Below, in pieces: positions 36,184-46,683 of a DNA stretch of 64,000 bases (within the stretch, counting starts at the first letter, position 1; each line of letters begins with the position of its first letter). Source of the stretch: Neospora caninum Liverpool (Eukaryota > Apicomplexa > Conoidasida > Eucoccidiorida > Sarcocystidae). The DNA is taken from NCBI RefSeq assembly GCF_000208865.1, contig NC_018395.1:2201920-2265919 (forward strand), written 5' to 3'. The translations under genes were made by a program, and so were the position numbers. The notes beneath the pieces are model-generated. The model worked only from the letters and a program-made list of their open reading frames with translations, was not told the DNA's origin and did no database searches.

Positions 36184-39100
36184 CATACATATAGTCCACT
36201 GTACGTGCGTCACTGTGTATGTGAGGAGACTGTGTGAGTTGCTTGCTGTCTCAGAGAAGACAGTGAGAGTGAAGACGATGGAGTTCATCCGATCCCTGGC
36301 GAGCCCATCTCACCCTCGCCTCAGTCTGACCGCGGCAAAGAGGCTGCTGGAACCGTCCGGAAGTCTCTGTTTATTCCCTCTCACGGCAAGATCGAGCTTC
36401 TGCAACAAAATTATGGCAAGCGCGGAGAGGGTGCTCACGCGGAGAAAAAAAAGAGAAGTACCGTCCGCATTTCGATGGCCCCTCGGCGCACGATGCGGCT
36501 CTCCGCCTCGCCACGGTCTCAGCGCGAGTCGTCGATGGCGAGCGAGGGCAGTCGACATAGAAATCTGATTTACTCTGTCTTTAAAGGCAGAGACGTTGCG
36601 CCGAGGAAGGTCAGCAAGGACACAAACGATAAAGCCAGCTCCAGTGACGATTCAAACAATAGAGGCAAGTCGACTGTTTTTGCATCGTCACCGCGATGGG
36701 ATGAGACAAGACGGCTGAAACCCCTGAGGAGGAAGATCAAGAGAAACGTTCACTGTTCGTATCGCTTTGTAGGGTTAGGGGAGACGGGAAGGAAGGAGGC
36801 AACAGAATTCATATGCCTTGACAGATTTTAAAACGCAACACAGAGGCGGGGTGTCGTGCATGGATTCGTAAACGCTCTCTCAGAAATCCACGGTAGGCAA
36901 TGTTCTCAATAGACGCTGGGGTTCCAAAGCTTGTGGAAAAGAGACGCCTGCGGGAAACACAGTGACGTGTATCGGTGACTTTCTGGCCGTCGACGCACGA
37001 GAGAAAGGGGAACGCGGATGACAGACGAAACAAAAGTCGGTCTTGCCTGTGCCTACACGGCTGCTTCCAGCTTTCCTGACATAAAGTGCACCGGAATACA
37101 AGGTTTACGAACGTGCGCCGAAATGGTGCAAAGGTGTAGACACCTACGTCTATATGTAGAGAGGCAGACAAGTATCATGTGTGAATGCCTATAGCAAATG
37201 GATCGTGGACCGAGACTCGCAGTCACGCCTTCCTCCTCCTAGGGCTCTCACGTTGTCGCCTCGCTGTGCATGCTCGTATGTGAATATCTGTTTTCTTGGG
37301 CCTTTGTGAACCCCCGCTCCGTTTTCTCACCTGCAGATGAAAGCGACGACGAACCCGTCGAGGTGTTTCCCCTGCACAACGCAACATTGCAGTCTCTCTT
37401 TCCCGGGGGAAGTTCGATCCCTGAGCCTCTGCTGTTTGACGTGAACTCCGTCGTCCAAGCAGTGAACCAAATCGGCCTTTCGCGCCCCGCTGGGCAACTC
37501 GCTGCAGCCATCGCTGAGGTGTGCAGGTCTTCTCACAAAAGCGTGCGGACATAGGAACATTTGGATACCTCAGTGCGTCCGTTTGGCCGCACAATCATGT
37601 TCAAGATGCGATGGGAACGAACAAGATACTTTTGCATCTATTTGTAGAATCATGCAGAGGGAGGCGTCGAGTCCACGTGTGTATCACCCCTGGAATCCCC
37701 CCAGTGAGCCCAACCCGTTGAGGCACGGTTTTCCGTCGTAAAGATGCTTAAACGTGTGTAACGCGCAGCGCATCCGCCTGGTATTGTATCGACACATGAA
37801 GTTCGTTGCTTCCTCGACGTTCCTCCTAAAAGGTTCTTCTCTTTCTTCTGTTTGGCCTCCCGCTGTTTCATCCGCAGGCGCCGTTCCAGAAGGACTTGGA
37901 CGCCTCGGCGAAGTTTGTCGATGTCTTTGATAGCTCTCTGGCGCTGCTGCGCTACTACCAGTCCCTTGCCCCCCACAAAGCGTCTTCGCAGAGAAGACGC
38001 GAAACGGGGCTGTTGAACGATCCCGATCCCCACGGGGTGGATCGGACGTGGCGACCGCAGGCGAAGCGTGAGTGACGCGCGAAGCCTTTCCAGCGAAGTG
38101 TCTGTCCGTTTTCCGTTTGTCGACTCCCTGAATCGGCAAAACGCTCGACACACACCCAGCATGAGCAGCAGAAGCGAACGAAAAGGCAGCGAGTTCAAAC
38201 ACGGAAATGCAAAAGACGAGAAAAAGGGGGGTTTTGGTCCGCAAAGGCACTGAGACTCCGCGACACAGGATGCTCCCCTCGAGAGTCAGGCAGCGCGCAC
38301 ACCGTCGAACATCTTGGAGAAAACCAGTGGGTATAAATGATGAGAATTGAAAGTACAAAGGAAAGTGTCTGCAGGTAATTGAAAGTACAAAGGAAAGTGT
38401 CTGCAGGTAATTGCTGCACATATGCTCAACCGCCGATAGACCGACGATCGATGCACCGACACCTACGACGACATTCCCAAGAACACACTTTTGAGGAAGG
38501 AGCAGTCGAAACAGCAATCGATTTTTTCGGCCGAGAACGTGCGTGCCGAAGCGAACGACTGCAGAGAACGTCGAGGAAAAGGGTTCTCCACAATCGGTCT
38601 CTGCGACCAGCCTTTGCTGGAGATATATATCGCTTCTGATGAGGCGGGGCCGGAAACGACGAATCTTCGGTGTGACCACAGTGGGCTATGGACTCAGCGC
38701 ATGTCCGATTTACAGCTTGCCACCATGTTTGCACATTCGGCTTCTGCTGTGCGGTGTACATGCACTTGAAACAAAGGCAAAGACCCTCTAGCCACGATGC
38801 GGTCGTTATCTTCTCTTCACGCCAAGGTCCCAACAGAGCCCGAAGTCCAGGTGAGATGCGGCGCCGGACGCCCTGGCCTCAAACGTGTGGCATCCATGAC
38901 CGTATACACGACAAACCAGATTTTCATGTCGAACCCGAAATCGCCTAGTTGTCACCCTCTTTTCGGCATGCCACTCCATAAATACACATGCAGAAAACCT
39001 ATACTATCTATGCATCGATATATAAACATACAGATGGATACGTACGTGCGCGCGTGCACGCGTCCACCCATAGAAATGCACACTCAACAACTGAGGACGC

Positions 39101-39219
39101 AACTACAGCCATGCATACGTCGGTGCAAACTTATCTTTTTATGTATATCTATGTACATAGGTGTATGTATGTGTATGTATGTGTGCGTATGTGTGCGTAT
39201 GCGTGTGTATGTACGGATG

Positions 39220-39251
<32 letters not shown>

Positions 39252-42200
39252 GGATCCATACATTTGTGCGTCGATCGGGGATGGAGAGGTCCCCGGGAAT
39301 TTTAAGCACACCCCTCCTCCCCGGCCTGTCGTCTGCAGGCAAAATTCCACGGCAACAGCAAAAGGACATTCACGCCTGAGCCCATCTTTAGGAAAAGATT
39401 GGATTTCCGCCTGTGCGTGTGTGTGTGTGTGTGTCGAAAAACAGGCCTTCTTCAATCTCGCGTCTTGCGCCCTGACTCTCGAGGAGGAGCCAGTGAACAT
39501 TCACCAGGTGCTTAGCTGGGACTTCCACGTTTTGAACCTCACGCCCTCTATGGCCACGCGTGTCGCCAGGTGAGGAAAAGCTGCGTTTCTCTTTCATCCT
39601 AGGGATCGACGCACTTTTCAAGTCCTCGCGAAACTCCAAACTGATCTGCTCAACCCAGAGAATTGCCTCCACTTTGTGGCTAGCTGACCTCCTGAGAAGT
39701 CAGCATGCTCGTATCCCAGACATTTTTCTTCGCCTCGCGCGTCGCTTCACTCTCTCTTCCCCTGTCGCCCGACGCTGATCGCCATGAACTCAGCGCCGCT
39801 GCAGGCGTAAAAAATATGTGTGTAGCTCCGTGCCTGTGCGACAGAGGAATGCATGCATAGCCGCTCACCCTAAATCGGCATCTCTGTTGCTTATCGACCG
39901 TCTCGAAACTTCCTCAGGCACGTGATCCATCTCTTCTCTTTAGAAACATCCCAAACCACACATATATACAGATGACCCGTGTACGTGTCTCATCCTAGCT
40001 CTCATATATAGGTGTATATGATGATACGAATTCCTTAGAGAGTGTTGAGCAGCGTACGGTTTTCGCGAATTCTCTCGCGTGGGTTGTTGGAAAAAGGACG
40101 CCTGTGACGTAGGTTGACTGCCTCTTCCCCCTGTTCAATTTGTTTCCTCCCGTCTTTATCTAAACTGGTGCCTTTGTCAGAGACATTCTCCATCATTTTG
40201 CCGTGACGGCTCAGGTGGAAGTTCCTGGCGAGATCCTCATGGGCTTTGCCGTTGCGCTGTACAAAAACTACCAACCGAATCCGTACCACAACTTCTTTCA
40301 CGCTCTCAATGTCGCCCAAGTAGGTTCCAGGTCTTTTCTCTCCCCACACGCGTTTCCCCTCTTTCTACGGCTGCGCTGCTCGGCGTCCGTGCACAGGCTT
40401 GCCCCAGGCGCACGGTCCGAAAGCGCTGGGCGGTACGGAACAGAAACGTCCACACAGGAGCCCTCTGCAGTTTCTCTCGGTGGCTTTGTCCTCTTTTCTC
40501 GTGCTTGCTCCTCAGATTTGTTGCCTTCTCATGGCCTTGCCGGATGTAGCTGCTCAGTTCCAACCGATCGACTACTTTGTTCTCTCTGTCGCGGCTCTCG
40601 GGCACGATCTCGGGCATCCAGGAACGAACAATCTTTTCGTGAATCGGAATAACTGGTAAGACGCCGACACGCGATTTGTCCCCGTTCGCCGTCGAGACCG
40701 CTCGAATGATGGGCACACAGGTGCGAACTGCAGACTCCACTCTCCCCTTTTCAGCTGTTTCTGGGCAGTCTCGCGAGGAAGACTTCACAGAGGCAAGAGA
40801 GGCTGAAAACACGAGCGCGTGAGTGTCTGGGAGAAACGGGAACGGCTTCAGTGAAACGCTTCTTCGTGAGCGGCACACCGGAGATGCCTGTGTCCTCCGA
40901 AACACCCCTCAGAAGTTCCGGTTCTTTTGCCCCAGAGTAGACGCGCTTCTGTGCTTGCTCCGGAACGCCCTCCGAGAGATCCGCGCCACGTCCCTGGGTT
41001 ACTGTCCCCCCTTTTTGGAAAAGCCGTGTCAAGTGTGCCGGAGTGTCGTTCCAGCGCGGCACGAGAGAGCTCGATGAGTTTCCGCTTTTCATTCTCTCTA
41101 CCTCGTTTCCCCCCCAGCATGCCTTCCCGTCTCTACCAGAACCACTCAGTGCTCGAAAATTACCACGCTGCTCTCCTCTTCCAAATCCTTCGGTACGTGA
41201 CGCTCGCCTCAAAAAAATCCACCCCTGCGCGTGTGAAGACACTCCCTCGCATCGGCCTAGAGACCGTAAACGAGGTACCTGCAGGCAGAAAAAAAGAGAT
41301 ATGGAAAGAGACGCAGAGCGCCCGATCGAGAGATCGAGTTGTGGATTAACAGAAAGGAAGAAGAATAACCAAACAAGAGAGATACAGGCAGATCTTCCAG
41401 GCAGGTGTAGATCGAACGGTAGATACAGACGCCCTGCTTGACAGGTAGGCAGACAAACGGATCCGCATGGATGTGCATATAGAAATAGAAAGGTGAAGAA
41501 AGAGAACGAGACAAAAACAGACGTCGACAGCTGATTTCGCGGGCTTCCAGGGTGCGCCCATATAATGCCACACACGCTCGGGTTTTTTGGGCAATACCGT
41601 TTTCCGAATTCTCGGATCACCTGCGAGCGTCACACTGGGACAGAGACCACCATGTCAGGGGGGCAAACACCACTGGACGCGCTCGCGATCTTCCTTCCCA
41701 CGACAATCGGGTGTGATTGCCACCAGGAAAACCAGTGTAAACCTGTGTACCGCCGCCAAGTTGCGCGAGAACCTTCTTCCTTATATTGATCCCTGTGACT
41801 GGCCGATGCCTAGCCACAGCGGTTATGAATATCTATCGAGAGAGATAAGTCGAGATAGATATCTGCGCAAGCGGGTACCTTGCATGTGTTCAACGAACAG
41901 TTTTCCATTCACAGTGTCCTGGTGCACACAAACGGATGGAGGACCGACACAACCAAGCAGGTGTATCAGAGGCTATACTATCACATGGCCATACGGGACA
42001 GCACAGTGGAACTCCACGCGTTTTTGCGATTGCAGTTGAAACGACGGAACCACGCCGTTGACTAGGGAACTGCTTGACTTAAATAATAACCCATCCACTG
42101 ACTACATTTCGAGTCATAAGTTGTTGACGAATCACCTTTCGGGTACTTAAAGCTCGGGGAATATCAACTAATAAACCTTTGCTAATCTCTTTTAGCCTAG

Positions 42201-42679
42201 CCGTCCTCAAGGTCGTGCGTTTTCCCGGTTTTCTAGGAATCCTCGATTTAATGTCTTCTGCTCCATTCCGCCGCAAACGTTCTCGTCTTGTCGACAGCGC
42301 ATCATCAGCGCGATCTTGTGGACGGATATGGCCAAGCATTTCGACATGGTGGCGAGACTGAAGGAGAAGATCGAGGGGGAGATGGTGTTAACAGAGGGAA
42401 TTATTGTCACGCTACAAAAGCCGTACCTGGAGGGGTTGCTCCTGCACGCATCCGACATCTCCAATCCCATGCTTCACTTTGACTTGTCCTATGACTGGGC
42501 CGTTCGCGCCTGTGACGAATTCTTTCAGCAGGTAGTGTCATCGCGGAAACCAGGCAGTCAAACGGTGTAAGGGCTCCAGCTTACTTTCCTACCGCTGTTA
42601 GCATATGCAGACGCATGAGCACGTACGCCTGCTTATACACACATATACATAGAGATGCACACATCTGCATATATATATG

Positions 42680-42750
<71 letters not shown>

Positions 42751-44494
42751 GTAGGGTTTCTGTCTGTTGTTTTACATGCGTGGGTTTAAAAACGGTAGTG
42801 TGTCAGTCTATATGACTATGTGTTCACGTTCCTCCATACACGGATTCGTGGGCCAGTGAAGGCCAATGGGGAGAGATTTGCTACCTCTCCAAACACGCCC
42901 CGTTAAGTGGAAAGAGGAGCTTCCAACTGAGTACGCTCTCCTGGTTTTTCGGTCTCTCTTTGGCCTGGACAAGACCGCAGGTTTCTCTTTCGCTTCCCTC
43001 AGAATAAACTCGAAGAGAAGCTCGGCCAACCGCCCCACATGCCTGCCTTCGTGGAATTCGACATCTTCAATGTTGCCAAATGCCAAGTCAATTTCATCGG
43101 TGAACTGACCACGGGGGTTCTCGCGCCATCTAGGCCTGTCCCGCGCGCCGTCTCCTGTTGATAAAAATTCCTGTGCATGCAGTTGCAGTTTGAGATGCAC
43201 GCGCAACAACGAACGAGAGTTATAAGCATATATATATATATATATATATGTATAAGCAGAGACAGCTGAATGGTTTGACATAAATCAACGCGTGCATAGA
43301 TACGTAAAGGGACAGTATGCAGTTTCTGAGGAAGATATGAATCGAAGTACAGGTAATCGACGTATGTGAGCGCACACAGATACAAATACGAAATGTAGGT
43401 GAAGAGTAGATGGAGCTACCTATATATATATATATATATAATATGCAGAGAAATGGAGATCAAGGTGGGCCGTTTGAGAGATCGGTAGACAGAGCGGTGG
43501 ATATGGAGAGGCCGATGCCGCGAATTCGTGCTCTCTGGCACTGTGGAACCGCGCCGCTTCTCCATGAAAGTCGAAAGGATCCCGCGTTGGGGGCTCCAGT
43601 AATCTCCCGATACGAACACTCTCAGAGCTAGCCTTCAGCAGCCAACCTGTGTTTTTCTCGCCTGAACAGACTTCATTTGCCGACCGCTCTTTGGCAGCCT
43701 CGCGCAGATGTTCCCCGCCCAGCTGGGGGATCGCGCTGCGGAGCTCCGGAAAAACAGGTTCGTCGTCTGTCTGTGCGCATGCACAGGTGCCAGGCTAGAC
43801 TGCCGCGCAGGCTTCAAAATGTTCAGATGCTTGGCAACCTCCTCGTGACAACCTTCCAACACAAACAGTCCTAACGCCAGCGGTTATGAAGGCTTTAAAT
43901 CGTCTCTTCTGGTTCACACGGTCTTTCTACCGGCACATGTATATGCTATATATATATATATATATACATATATATTGGTATCCATGCATATGCGAATGCG
44001 TGGGATCCACTTGCCTCTGGAGAAGATTTAGATAAATCTATGCATATGACGGATATATTTGTATGTTCAGACTACGTTGACGTGTGTATTGCCATAGAGG
44101 TGAAATCGTAAAAGCTTCTACATGGGAAGCATTTGACGTGTGCATCGCGTGGGGTCAGCTGATCAGATTTGGGGAACTGTGACGCACTCGCTGTCTTTCC
44201 CTCTCGCCGCTGTTCCGTTCCTCTGGGTGATGAGCGAAACCCACTTTACCCTTTTCCCAGAGGAGAGAACGCGCTGCGTTGGCAACCACTCCACCTGTCT
44301 TCTCACTGGAGATTCAAACGCCGCGTTCCTTTAGCGTTTTCTTTTCTAGCCGAAATGCGCAGCACACTTACACTTGTCTGTCTGGTCTCCCGGCTTCCTC
44401 CTCACGGTGTCTTGGGTTGCCGAGCTTCGTTGTATCTCTCCCCAGAAACAAATGGAAAGCCATCATCGACGAGCGCACGCAGAAGTTGCCGTAG
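30017..44494 (+). CDS. Gene B: membrane pseudo-hybrid histidine kinase fused to cyclic-nucleotide phosphodiesterase
   Basis: About 1551 aa from 20 exons (listed separately). N-terminal cytosolic tail (1-93); TM1 (94-114, [15 protein letters not shown]); outer domain of ~200 residues with NIT and NLT glycosylation sequons and two cysteines; TM2 (314-338) ending IIVFAR; DHp-like helices (340-436) with [13 protein letters not shown] at the H-box, Tyr376 in place of His; ATPase-like domain (437-600) with [18 protein letters not shown] at the N-box (Asn to Phe) and final motif [19 protein letters not shown]; receiver-like domain (about 620-750) with [18 protein letters not shown] but no acidic pair; a Ser/Lys/Arg-rich linker (900-1067); phosphodiesterase (1216-1551). 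The phosphodiesterase has [48 protein letters not shown] and [14 protein letters not shown], so all metal ligands, the general-acid His, the purine Gln and the clamp Phe are present and it should be active. Predicted role: signal-responsive membrane cAMP/cGMP hydrolase. Confidence 0.82.
31246..31340. repeat. (CATA)n followed by (TA)n in intron 1 of gene B
   Basis: A CATA tetranucleotide tract (about 31247-31292) and a TA tract (about 31313-31338) occupy the first intron of gene B, soon after the second transmembrane exon. Other tracts in gene B introns: 32087-32107, 33270-33297, 36155-36180, 39150-39250 (TATG-type) and 42668-42752. Confidence 0.9.
38346..38414. repeat. 32-bp direct duplication in an intron of gene B
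   Basis: Two perfect copies of a 32-bp unit starting AATTGAAAGTACAAAGG, each ending in CTGCAGGT, lie in the intron between exons 11 and 12 of gene B. The CTGCAG|GTAA at each copy end looks like an acceptor next to a donor, but no coding frame supports an exon there. Confidence 0.9.
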
Positions 44495-44707
44495 GCGCCG
44501 CCTCTTTCCGGCCTCTCTCAGACTTTATATCCTTTTCGCCCTGAGCCCGTTGCCACTGCTGTTTGATTGCATTCATCTGCGCGACTGTCTGGGCTAAGAG
44601 GTTGTCAATACATGCTTTCAGTGCTGCTGAAACACTCCCGACATGTTCTCTTGGACAACAATCACGTGAAAAGACGCCTCTCGGGAGGATAGGTTTCTTA
44701 GTGTCTC

Positions 44708-44791
44708 TGGCCCTTTCTTCGTGATTGCCGCCCTTTCTTCGTGATTGCCGCCCTTTCTTCGTGATTGCCGCCCTTTCTTCGTGATTGCGGA
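44708..44791. repeat. 20-bp tandem repeat, four copies
   Basis: Four near-perfect copies of a 20-bp unit (CCCTTTCTTCGTGATTGCCG), about 210 bp after the stop of gene B, probably in its 3' UTR or just beyond. A period of 20 is not a multiple of three, so it is unlikely to be coding. Confidence 0.92.
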
Positions 44792-45194
44792 TCTGCACGG
44801 GTCCAGAACGCCTGTTTTTTCTCTAGACTGAGGACGCAGCTAGCACGTGCGAGGCCGCAACAGACTTGTGAGGCTTTCCAGAGCCGCATCTGTTTCCTAG
44901 AGATACGTCGTAAAACTGGAGCGCGAAGCGCTTTGTGCATGCAAATAAAAAAACTGCCGCACACACACACACACCAACGGAGGTGCCTTAAGCTTCAGAG
45001 TTCCGTGCCGTTCTCGGACAAGACGTCCGGTACGCGACGAGCCGCGTTTCGTCTCCCCAAGAGGCGTTTGGATTCTTTTCTCGCCAGGGATGCCTCCACA
45101 CGTTTCTGCGAAAATTCTCCCTAGAAACATTCGTATGTGCGTCGCAAGTGGTTACATGTACCTAACACCTCCCAGCGAGGGTGACAGCGCCCCG

Positions 45195-45258
45195 GGTCCC
45201 CGTCTTGCCTCAGACGCCTCCATCTTGGTCCCCGTCTTGCCTCAGACGCCTCCATCTT
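45195..45258. repeat. 32-bp direct duplication
   Basis: Two adjacent copies of a 32-bp unit beginning GGTCCCCGTCTTGCC, differing only at the edge, in the spacer upstream of the TFIP11-type gene. Confidence 0.9.
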
Positions 45259-46683
45259 CACATGCGTATATACAGGGGTTGCAGAGAAAGGACTCCTTCC
45301 AAGAATGCGCGCGAGACCTTCACTATCGCACTGTGACTCAGGCCGCCTGGACACCAGTGTCTCTCGTGTTTCCTGGTGAATTGACTCGCTGCCATCACAC
45401 ATCTAGAGAATGGGGGGTTTTCCCGGCATCCCTGCGTTGCTCCAAAGCCTTTTCTTTCCTTTCGTCTTCAAATACAAAAGATGTACAACCTCAGATTACT
45501 CACGCATATACATACACGGCCCTCTTACCGGAGGAGACACATCCCCAGGTAGCACAATGATGTGACGCCCTCAACTTTATCTCTTCCCTCTGCCTCAAAA
45601 CCTCGCCGCCGCTTATATCTCCTCGTTTTTGACGATTTGTTTGCATCTGGAACTCGTGGGAAACGGCGAGCGCGCCCCGGGGGACTGCTGTCACTTTACG
45701 GCAGAAACGTTTCTCGCCGCGTTTTTTCTGTGCATGCGCCTCGACGCCACGGGGTAGTGCCTCCATCTGGCTTCCCTCGGAGAGATGAGCCGCCAGTTCC
45801 TTCTTCCTTCTCGACGAAAGACAGAAAGATTCCTTCTGGTGGGAGTCTGTCTTTCTCTTTCTGCGTCTTTGTGCTTTTCCGTGGGGCATCTCGTGTTTGC
45901 AGCTACTCTCTGTTGGCCCGTTCGAACGGGGGCGAGACAGGGGGGAGAAGAGCGAGGGCAGGAAGGTTCTTTCCGGCGCGTTTCCCGTTAGAAAGACATC
46001 TTTCTGTCCTTCAAGGCTCCCCCTTTTAGCAAGACCGAGGCAACTGCCGTCTCGAGGAAAATGCTGTCCACGTTCCCCCGTTTCGCGTCGTTCTCCAGGC
46101 CGGCTTCAGGCTCCCGGGTGGTGAAGGGAAGTGTTTCTCAACTGATTCTTCCGCGTTTTGTAAGGACTGTCATTGCGTCGAGAGAGTCCCACACAGACGG
46201 CAGACTGCCTGAACAGACAGAGTGGAAACTCGCCATCCTGTAGGCTGCAGGAAGCGCACCCGGAGAGAGGCGGTTTTTCTTCTCGTCTTGTTGTCGCATT
46301 CGTTTACGAGGACTTTCAGGAGGGGGTGTTGAATTGACGCGCCTGGTAGCCCCAATGCATACTTATGAGGCGTCCTTTCGTATTATGCGCGCTGGCTGAC
46401 CGCTGAGTGTCTTTTCTCGTTTTCTGTACACTTTTGTCTCTCTTCTTTGAGGGTAGCAGCTCCACGTTTCTGCCTTTTATGTGGCTCTGCTCCCTTTGTC
46501 CCCTTCTTGCGACACATCACAACGGTTTGTGGAGAACCTCGAATTTGTCCCTTCTCTGTATTCCCCACGTTTCTCCCCTTTCTTTCTCAGTGTGCCTTTT
46601 CTTTTCCCGGCTGTTTTCTTTCCTTTCTTTCGCGAATTTCCTTCCGCACTCGCCTCCGTTCCTTTCTCCGGCAGTCGGGCACG

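Larger units (their letters stand above)
30017..44494 (+). other. Exon map of gene B
   Basis: Exons: 30017-31034, 31655-31944, 32308-32472, 32969-33100, 33703-33776, 34256-34981, 35363-35581, 35644-35721, 36255-36754, 37337-37518, 37878-38067, 38777-38850, 39445-39569, 40181-40319, 40516-40655, 41118-41192, 42237-42531, 43003-43099, 43670-43757, 44446-44494. The total is 4656 nt, divisible by three, with a TAG stop. Every junction keeps phase and most use good signals (gtaagg, gtaagc, gtgagt, gtacgt). The weaker ones are the donors of exons 7 (gtttgt) and 9 (gttcgt) and the AAG acceptors of exons 2, 7 and 12. Exons 8 and 9 carry an open frame straight through from the receiver-like part to the phosphodiesterase, which is the main argument for one fused protein. 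The last three introns match gene A in position and phase (0, 1, 2). Confidence 0.72.
44495..46683. other. Spacer between gene B and the TFIP11-type gene
   Basis: Holds the 3' flank of gene B and the 5' flank of the next gene, both on the plus strand. The stretch 46390-46680 is strongly pyrimidine-rich, typical of a coccidian 5' leader. Open frames in 45560-46240 have no domain signal. Two short tandem repeats are listed separately. No gene is supported. Confidence 0.6.

Noticed and set aside
45562..46029. Plus-strand ORF of 155 codons upstream of the TFIP11-type gene
   Set aside because: Low-complexity composition, no domain and no phase-compatible junction to the real start at 46684; probably leader or spacer.
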